This document shows positions 52,552 through 61,890 of a stretch of 64,000 nt of DNA, one piece after another. The stretch covers positions 10,499,931-10,563,930 of the forward strand of contig JARWKL010000010.1 in NCBI GenBank assembly GCA_029961685.1, given 5' to 3'. Below the pieces are notes generated by a model. That model was not told the DNA's origin. It saw only the letters and a list, made by a program, of their open reading frames with translations, and did not search any database. The translations under genes were made by a program, and so were the position numbers. Within the stretch, counting starts at the first letter, position 1. Every line of letters begins with the position of its first letter. This DNA is from Aristolochia californica. Taxonomy: Eukaryota; Streptophyta; Magnoliopsida; Piperales; Aristolochiaceae.

Positions 52552-53460
52552 GCTCTGGTAAATATCCAACCACTTGAGAATTTGATTTTTTCTACTCCTT
52601 GAAATTTTTGGATCATTAGGTCCACTTGCATCCTCAACATGTTTCTGGCATGCTTATCCACCACACTTAAAGCATGTTAGCATTAGTTACCAGTCCCTTT
52701 CCTGTAAAATTCCACCAAGCTTATTATTAGGGGTTGTACTAGTGGAATTTCAAGAACATGGAGAACAAAACCATGGAGTTCATTTTTTGTGCGTGAAATA
52801 ATTTTGAAATATTTTTTGCATACATGAACTCCAAAATTTTCATATTGTCATGCCTTATATCTTTTTCATTTAGGAGAAAAATGGACGAGTGAAAACTCAA
52901 GCTTGGATATGAAAACAAATTTTGACATCCAAAATTTAAATGCCCAAATGCTGAGAGAGAGATAGTTCCAAAAAGTATCTGTGATTTTTAAGCATAGGCA
53001 AAAAGTGGGTTGTTTGGCGCTTGTAAATATCCATCCACTTGAGAATTTGACTTTTCTACTCCTTGAAATGTTTTGATCATTAGGTCCACTTGCATCCTCA
53101 ACATTTTTCTGGCATGCATATCCACCATACTTAAAGCATGTTAGGATCAGTTACAAGTCCTTTTCCTATCAAAGTCCACCAAGCTTATTATTAGGGGCTA
53201 TACTAGTGAAATTTCCTGAACATGGATAACAAAACCTTGGAGTTCATTTTGAGAGCGTGAAATAATTTTGAAATTTTTTATGCAAACATGAACTCTAAAA
53301 TTTTCATTTTGTTATGCCTTATATCTTTTTGGTTTACGAGAAAAATGGGAGAGTGAAAACATAAGTTTGGATCAGAAAACTAATTTGAACATCCAAAATG
53401 GAAATGCATAAATGCTGCAAGAGATAGTTCCAAAAAGTATCGGTGATTTTTAAGGATAGG
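52552..53460 (+). repeat. Two-monomer segment, near-identical copy of 49,311-50,220
   Basis: Landmarks 52717 and 53181 pair with 49476 and 49941 at offset 3,241/3,240. I count about eight differences in about 910 bp (roughly 99% identity). Shared rarities: GTTAGCATTAGTTACC, AATTTCAAGAACATGGAG, TTTAGGAGAAAAATGGACG, CCAAAATTTAAATGCCC, TTTGGCGCTTG and CCTATCAAAGTCC. On both sides the sequence belongs to the 60.7-60.9 kb type (GATAGATAGCTCC before, AAATATCACACCAC after), and at 60.7-60.9 kb those flanks are joined. The segment is therefore an insertion of exactly two monomers. Confidence 0.93.
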
Positions 53461-54600
53461 GAAAAAGTGGGTTGTTTGGCCTAGGTAAATATCACACCAC
53501 TTGAGAATTTGATTTTTTCACTTCCTTGAAAATTTTGGATCATTAGGTCCACTTGCATCTTCAACATGTTTCAAGCATGCATATCCACCACACTTAAAGC
53601 ATGTTAGGATCAGTTACAAGTCCCTTTCCTTTAAAATTCCACCAATCTTATTATTAGGGGCTGTACTAGTGAAATTACCAGAGCATGGATAACAAAACCT
53701 TGGAGTTAATTTTTAGTGCGTGAAATAATTTTGAAATTTTTTTTTGCATACATGAACACTAAAATTTTCATTTTGTTATGCCTTATATCTTTTTTGTTTA
53801 CGGGAAAAATGGGGGAGTGAAAACTCAAGTTTGGATCTAAAAACAAATTTGAGCATCCAAAATGGAAATGCACAAATGCTGAGAGAGATAGTTCCAAAAA
53901 GTATATGTGATTTTTACGGATAGGCAAAAAGTGGGTTGTTTGGCCCTGGTAAATATCCAACCACTTGAGAATTTGATTTTTTCTACTCGTTGAAATTTTT
54001 GGATCATTAGCTCCACTTGCATGCATATCCACTACACTTAAAGCCTGTTAGGATCAGTTACAAGTCCCTTTCCTATAAAATTCCACCAAGCTTATTATTA
54101 GGGGTTGTACTAGTGGAATTTCCAGAACATGGATAACAAAACCTTGGAGTTCATTTTTAGTGCCTGAAATCATTTCTAATTTTTTTTTTTTGCAGTCCTG
54201 AACTCTTAAATTTTCATTTTGTTATGCCTTATATCTTTTTTGTTTACGAGAAAAATGGGAGAGTGAAAACTCAGGTTTCGATTCGAAAACTAATTTGAAC
54301 ATCCAAAATGGAAATGCACCAAATGCTGAGAGAGATAGTTCCAAAAAGTACCTGTGATTTTTAAGGATTGGCAAAAAGTGGGTTGTATGGCCCAGGTAAA
54401 TATCCACCCACTTGAGAATTTGATTATTTCTACTCAAAATTTTGGATCATTAGGTCCACTTGCATTCTCAACATGTTTCTGGCATACATATCCACCACAC
54501 TTAAAAGCATGTTAGGATCAGTTACAAGTCCCATTCCTATAAAATTCCACCTAATTTATTATAAGGGGCTGCACTAGTGGAATTTCCAGAACATGGATAA
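53461..54600 (+). repeat. Segment paired with 60.83-61.89 kb, copy 1
   Basis: Landmarks 53644 (AATCTT), 54088 and 54552 pair with 60983 (AGTCTT), 61447 and 61882 at offsets of about 7,339, 7,359 and 7,330. Shared variants: AAATATCACACCAC, TTTTTTCACTTCC, TTTACGGGAAAAATGGGGGAG, TTGCAGTCC with GAACTCTTAAA, and CTACTCAAAATTTTGG. This copy has lost about 28 bp at about 54,015 (CCACTTGCATGCATATCC, where copy 2 still has the CATCC...TTTCTGG stretch); copy 2 has its own deletion near 61,737. Confidence 0.88.
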
Positions 54601-57000
54601 CAAAACCTTGGAGTACATTTTTAGTGCGTGAAATAATTTTAAATTTTTTTTTGCATACATGAACTCTAAAATTTTCATTTTATTATGCCTAATATCTTTT
54701 TTGTTTACGAGAAAAATGGGAGAGTGAAAACTCAAGTTTGGAATTGAAAACAAATTTGAATATCCAAAATGGAAATGCACAAATCCTGAGAGAGATATTT
54801 CCAAAAAGTGGGTTGTTTGGCCCTGGTAAATATCCAACCACTTAAGAATTTGATTTTTTCTATTCCTTGAAATTTTTGGATCATTAGGTCCACTTGCTTC
54901 CTCAACATGTTTCTGGCATGCATATCCACCACACTTAAAGCATGTTAGGATCAATTACAAGTGCCTTTCCTATAAAATTCCACCAAGCTTATTATTAGGG
55001 GTTGTACTAGTGGAAATTCCAGAACATGGATAACAAAACCTGGTGTACATTTTTAGTGCGTAAAATAATTTTAAATTTTTTTTTCATAGATGAAATCTGA
55101 AATTTTCATTTTGTTATGCCTTATATCTTTTTTGTTTACGAGAAAAATGGGAGAGTGAAAACTCAAGTTTGGATCAGAAAACAAATTTGAACAACCAAAA
55201 TGGAAAGGCACAAATGCTGAGAGAGATAGTTCAAAAGGTATCTATGATTTTTAAGGATAGGCAAACAGTGGGTTGTTTGGCCCTCGTAAATATCCAACCA
55301 CTTTAAAATTTGATTTTTTCTAGTGCTTGAAATTTTTGGATGATTAGGTCCACTTACATCCTCAACATGTTTCTGGCATGCATATCCACCACACTTAAAG
55401 CATGTTAGGATCAGTTACAAGTCCCTCTCCTATAAAATTCCACCAAGCTTATTATTAGGGGCTGTACTAGTGGAATTTCTATAACATGGATAACAGAACC
55501 TTGGAGTTCATCTTTAGTGCGTGAAATAATTTTGAATTTTTTTTTGCATACATGAACTCTAAAATTTCCATTTTTTTATGGCATATATCTTTTTTGTTTA
55601 CGAGAAAAATGGGATAGTGAAAACTCAGGTTTGGATATGAAAACAAATTTAAACATCCAAAATGGAAATGCATAAATGCAGAGAGAGATAGTTCCAAAAA
55701 GTATGTGTGATTTTTAAGGATAGACAAAAAGTGGGTTGTTTGGCCCTGGTAAATATCCAACCTCTTGAGAATTTTATTTTTTCCACGCCTTGAAAATTTT
55801 GGATCATTAGGTCCACTTGCATCCTCAACATGTTTCTGGCATGCATATCCACTACACTTAAAACATGATAGGATCAGTTACAAGTTCCTTTCCTATTTCC
55901 ACCTAGCTTATTATTAGGGGCTGTACTTGTGGAATTTCTAGAACAGGGATAACAAAACCTTGGAGTTCATTTTAAGTGCTTTAAATAATTTTAAATTTTT
56001 TTTGCATATATGAACTCTAAAATTTTCATTATGTTTTGCTTTAAATCTTTTCTGTTTACGAGAAAAATGGGAGAGTGGAAACTAGAGTTTGGATCTGAAA
56101 ACACATTTGAACATCCAAAATGGAAATGCACAAATGCTGAGAGAGATAGTTCCAAAAAGTATCTGTGATTTTTATGGATAGGCAAAAAGTGGGTTGTTTG
56201 GCCTTGGTAAATATCCAACCACTTGAGCATTTGATTTTTCTACACCTTGAAATTTTTGGATCATTAGGTCCACTTGCATCCTCAACATCTTTCTGGCATG
56301 CACATCCACCACACTTAAAGCATCTTAGGATCAGTTACAAGTCCCTTTCTTATAAAATTTGGCCAACTTATTATTCGGGGTTGTACTAGTGGAATTTCTA
56401 GAACATGGATAACAAAACTTTGGAGTTCATTTTTTGTGCGAGAAATAATTTTGAATTTTTTTTTTTTGCATACATGAACTCTAAAATTTCCATTTAGTTA
56501 TGCCTTATATCTTTTTTGTTTACGAGAAAAATGGGAGAGTGAAAACTCAAGCTCAGATCCGAAAACATATTTGAACATCCAAAATGCAAATGCACAAATG
56601 CTCAGAGAGATAGTTCCAAAAAGTATCTGTGATTTTTAAGGATAGGCAAAAACTGGGTTGTTTGGCCCATGTAAATATCCAACCACTTGAGAATTTAATT
56701 TTTTCTGCTCCTTGAAATTTTTGGATCATTAGGTCCACTTGCATCCTCAACATGTTTCTGGCATGCATATCCACCACACTTAAAGCATGTTAGAATCAGT
56801 TACAAGTCCTTTTGCCTATAAAATTCCACCAAGCTTATTATTAGGGGATGTACTAGTGAAATTTCCTGAACATGGATAACAAAACCTTGGAGTTCATTTT
56901 TAGAGCGTGAAATAATTTTGGAATTTTTTTTTGCCTACATGCACTCTAAATTTTTCTTTTTGTTATGCCTTACATCTTTTTTGTTTACGAGAAAAATAGG
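54601..57000 (+). repeat. Array segment without a clear long-range partner
   Basis: Landmarks: 54985, 55445, 55904 (TAGCTT), 56365 (AACTTA) and 56831. Ordinary monomers. The unit before 54985 is 433 bp long because about 30 bp (normally TATCTGTGATTTTTAAGG and flank) are missing at about 54,801-54,810. The unit before 55904 lacks the AAAATT after CTAT. The last monomer approaches the 51.7-kb type. No gene or unique sequence was seen. Confidence 0.8.
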
Positions 57001-60000
57001 AGAGTGAAAACTCAAGTTTGGATATGAAAACAATTTGAACATCCAAAATGGAAATGCATAAATCCTGAGAGAGATAGTTCCAAAAAGTATCTGAGATTTT
57101 TAAGGATAGGCAAAAAGTGGGTTGTTTGGCCCAGGTAAATATCCAACCACTTGAGAATTTGACATTTTCTACTTCTTGAAATTTTTGGATCATTAGGTCT
57201 ACTTACATCCTCAACATGTTTCTGGCATGCATATTCACCACACTTAAAGCATCTTTGGATCAGTCACAAGTCCGTTTCCTATAAAATTCTACCAAACATA
57301 TTATTAGGTGTTGTACTAGTGGAATTTCCAGAACATGGATAACAAAACCGTGGAGTTCATTTTTAGTGCGTAGAATAATTTTGAAATTTTTTTTGCATAC
57401 ATGGACACTAAAATTTTCATTTTGTTATGCCTTATATCTTTTTTGTTTACGAGAAAAATGGGAGAGAGAAGACTCAAGTTTGGATCTGAAAACAAATTTG
57501 AACATCCAAAATGGAAATGCACAAATGCTGACAGAGATAGTTTCAAAAACTATCTGTGATTTTTAAGGATAGGCAAAAAGTGGGTTGTTTGGCCCAGGTA
57601 AATATCCAACCACTTTAGAATTTGATTTTTTCTACTTCTTGAAATTTTTACATCATTAGGTCCACTTGCATCGTAAGGACGTTTCTGCCATGGATATCCA
57701 CCACACTGAAAGCATGTTAGGATGAGTTACAAGTCCCTTCCTTATAAAATTCCACCAAGCTTATTATTATGGCCTGTACTAGTGGAATTTCCAAAACATG
57801 GATAACAAAACCTTGGAGTTCAATTTTAGTGCCAGAAATAATTTTGAAATTTTTTTTTGCATACATGAACACTAAAATTTTCATTTTGTTATGCCTTATA
57901 TCTTTTTGTTTATGAGAAAAATGGGACAGTGAAAACTCAACTTTGGATCCGAAAACAAATTTGAACATTCAAAATGGAAATGCAAAAATGCTGAGAGAGA
58001 TAGTTCCAAAAAGTACCTGTAATTTTTAAGGATAGGCAAAAAGTGGGTTGTTTGGCCCAAGTAAATATTCAACCACTTGAGAATTTAATTTTTTCTGCTC
58101 CTTGAAATTTTTGGATCATTAGGTCGACTTGCATCCTCAACATATTTCTGGCATGCATATCCACCACACTTAAAGCATGTTAGAATCTGTTACAAGTCCT
58201 TTTCCTATAAAATTCCACCAAGCTTATTATTAGGGGTTGTACTAGTGAAATTTCCTGAACATGGATAACAAAGCCTTGGAGTTCATTTTTAGTGCGTGAA
58301 ATAATTTTGAATTTTTTTTTGCATACCTATACGCTAAAATTTTCATTTAATTATGCCTTATATCTTTTTTGTTTACGAGAAAAAAGGGAGAGTGAAGACT
58401 CAATTTTTTTTTATGAAAACAAATTTGAACATCAGAAATGGAAATGCATAAATCCTCAGAGAGATAGTTCCAAAAACTATCGGTGATTTTTAAGGATAGC
58501 CAAAAACTTGGTTGTTTGGCCCAGGTAAATATCCAACCACTTGAGAATTTGACATTTTCTACTCCTTGAAAATTTTGGATTATTAGGTCTACTTGCATCC
58601 TCAACATGTTTCTGGCATGCATATTCACCACACTTAAAGCATCTTTGGATCAGTTACAAATCCCTTTCCTATAGAATTCTATCAAACATATTATTAGGGA
58701 TTGTACTAGTGGAATTTCCAGAACATGGATAACAAAACCGTGGAGTTCATTTTTAGTGCGTGAAATAATTTTGAATTTTTTTTTGCATACATGGACACTA
58801 AAATTTTCATTTTGTTATGCCTTATATCTTTTTGGTTTACGATAAACATGGGAGAGTGAAGACTCAAGTTTGGATCTGAAAACAAATTTGAACATCCAAA
58901 ATGGAAATGCACAAATGCTGAGAGAGATAGTTCCAAAAACTAACTGTGATTTTTAAGGATAGGCAAAAAGTGGGCTGTTTGGCCTAGGTAAATATCCAAC
59001 CACTTTAGAATTTGATTTTTTCAACTCCTTGAAATTTTTGATCATTAGGTCCACTTGCATCCTCAAGACGTTTCTGCCATGCATATCCACCACACTTAAA
59101 GCATGTGAGGATAAGTTACAAGTCCCTTTCCTATAAAATTCCACCAAGCTTATTATTAGGGGTTGTACTAGTGGAATTTCCAGAACATGGATAACAAAAC
59201 CTTGGAGTTAAATTTTAGAGCCAGAAATAATTTTGAATTTTTTTTTTTGCATATATGAACACTAAAATTTTCATTTTGTTATGCCTTATATCTTTTTGTT
59301 TATGAGAAAAATGGGTGAGTGAAAACTCAACTTTGGATCCGACAACAAATATGAACATTCAAAATGGAAATCCACAAATGCTGAGAGACATAGTTCCAAA
59401 AAGTATCTGTGATTTTTAAGGATAGGCAAAAAGTGGGTTGTTTGGCCCCAGTAAATATTCAACCACTTGAGAATTTAATTTTTTCTGTTCCTTGAAATTT
59501 TTGGATCATTAGGTCCACTTGCATCCTCAACATGTTTCTGGCATGCATATCCACCACACTTAAAGCATGTTAGAATAAGTTACAAGTCCTTTTCCTATAA
59601 AATTCCACCAAGCTTATTATTAAGGGTTGTACTAGTTAAATTTCCTTAACATGGATGTCAAAACCTTGGAGTTCATTTTTAGTGCGGGAAATAATTTTAA
59701 AATTTTTTTGCATACTTAAACGCTAAAATTTTCATTTTGTTATGCCTTATATCTTTTTTGTTTACGAGAAAAATGGGAGAGTGAAGACTCAATTTGGATA
59801 TGAAAACAAATTTGAACATCCAAATTGGAAATCCATAAATCCTTAGAGAGATAGTTCCAAAAAGTATCGGTGATTTTTAAGGATAGGCAAAAAGTGGGTT
59901 GTTTGGCCCAGGTAAATATCCAACCACTTGAGAATTTGACATTTTCTACTCCTTGAAATTTTTGCATCATTAGGTCTACTTGTATCCTCAACATGTTTCT

Positions 60001-60800
60001 GGCATGCATATTCACCACACTTAAAGTATCTTAGGATCAGTTACAAGTCTCTTTCTTATAAAATTCTACCAATCATATTATTAGGGGTTGTACTAGTGGA
60101 ATTTCCAGAACATGGATAAAAAAACCGAGGAGTTCATTTTTAGTGCGTTAAATAATTTTGAATTTGTTTTTGCATACATGAATGCTAAAATTTTCATTTT
60201 GATAGGCCTGATATCTTTTTTGTTTACGAGAAAAATGGGAGAGTGAAGACTCAAGTTTGGATCTGAAAACAAATTTGAACATCCAAAATGGAAATGCACA
60301 AATGCTGAGAGAGATAGTTCCAAAAAGTATCTGTGATTTTCAAGGGTAGGCAAAAAGTGGGTTGTTTGGCCCTGGTAAATGTCCAACCACTTGAGAATTT
60401 TATTTTTTCAACTCCTTGAAAATTTTGGATCATTAGGTCCACTTGCATCCTCATAATGTTTCAAACATGCATATCCACCACACTTAAAGCATGTTAGGAT
60501 CAGTTACAAGTCCCTTTCCTATAAAATTCCACCAATCTTATTATTAGGGGTTGTACTAGTAGAATTTCCAGAACCTTGGAGTTAATTTTTAGTGCGTGAA
60601 ATAATTTTTAAATTTTTTTAGCATTCAGGAACTCTAAAATTTTCATTTTGTTATGCCATATATCTTTTTTGTTTACGAGAAAAATGGGAGTGTGAAAACT
60701 CAAGTTTGGATCTGAAAACAAATTTGAACATCCAAAATGCAAATGCACAAATGCTGAGATAGATAGCTCCAAAAAGTATCTGTGATTTTCATGGATAGGC
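57001..60800 (+). repeat. Three-monomer higher-order repeat, right cluster
   Basis: Landmarks: 57294 (AAACAT), 57757, 58220, 58684 (AAACAT), 59146, 59610, 60071 (AATCAT) and 60534. The diagnostic monomer recurs at 1,390 and 1,387 bp, giving two full three-monomer units and the start of a third. Variants recur in order: CATATTCACCACAC, CATGGACACTAAAA, GACGTTTCTGCCATG, GCCAGAAATAATTTT and ACGCTAAAATTTTC. The left cluster (50.3-52.5 kb) has only one unit plus the start of the next, so the number of units differs between clusters. Confidence 0.88.
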
Positions 60801-61890
60801 AAAAAGTGGGTTGTTTGGCCCAGGTAAATATCACACCACTTGAGAATTTGATTTTTTCACTTCCTTGAAAATTTTGGATCATTAGGTCCACTTGCATCCT
60901 CAACATGTTTCAAGCATGCATATCCACCACACTTAAAGCATCTTAGGATCAGTTACAAGTTCCTTTCCTTTAAAATTCCACCAGTCTTATTATTAGGGGC
61001 TGTACTAGTGAAATTTCCAGAACATGGATAACAAAACCTTTGAGTTAATTTTTAGTACGTGAAATAATTTTGAAATTTTTTTTTGCATACATGAACACTA
61101 AAATTTTCATTTAGTTATGCCTCATATCTTTTTTGTTTACGGGAAAAATGGGGGAGTGAAAACTCAAGTTTGGATCTGAAAACAAATTTGAACATCCAAA
61201 ATGGAAATACACAAATGCTGAGAGAGATAGTTCCAAAAAGTATATGTGATTTTTAAGGATAGGCAAAAAGTGGGTTGTTTGGCCCAGGTAAATATCCAAC
61301 CACTTGAGAATTTGATTTTTTCTACTCCTTGAAATTTTTGGATCATTAGCTCCACTTCCATCCTCAACATGTTTCTGGCATGCATATCCACTACACTTAA
61401 AGCCTGTTAGGATCAGTTACAAGTCCCTTTCCTATAAAATTCTACCAAGCTTATTATTAGGGGTTGTACTAGTGGAATTTCCAGAACATGGATAACAAAA
61501 CCTTGGAGTTAATTTTTAGTGCTTGAAATAATTTTTAATTTTTTTTTTTGCAGTCCAGAACTCTTAAATTTTCATTTTGTTATGCCTTATATCTTTTTTG
61601 TTTATGAGATAAATGGGAGAGTGAAAACTCAGGTTTGGATCCGAAAACTAATTTGAACATCCAAAATGGAAATGCACAAATGCTGAGAGAGATAGTTCCA
61701 AAAAGTATCTGTGATTTTTAAGGATAGGAAAAAAGTGGCCACTTGAGAACTTGATTATTTCTACTCAAAATTTTGGATCATTAGGTCCACTTGCATCCTC
61801 AACATGTTTCTGGCATGCATATCCACCACACTTGAAGCATGTTAGGAAGAGTTACAAGTCCCTTTCCTATAAAATTCCACCAAGCTTATT
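60801..61890 (+). repeat. Segment paired with 53.46-54.6 kb, copy 2
   Basis: Landmarks 60983, 61447 and 61882. It matches 53,461-54,600 by TCACTTCC, TTTACGGGAAAAATGGGGG, TTGCAGTCC and CTACTCAAAATTTTGG. The monomer between 61447 and 61882 is 435 bp long: at about 61,737, GTGG joins directly to CCACTTGAGAAC, so the TTGTTTGGCCCNGG segment is missing. Confidence 0.88.
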
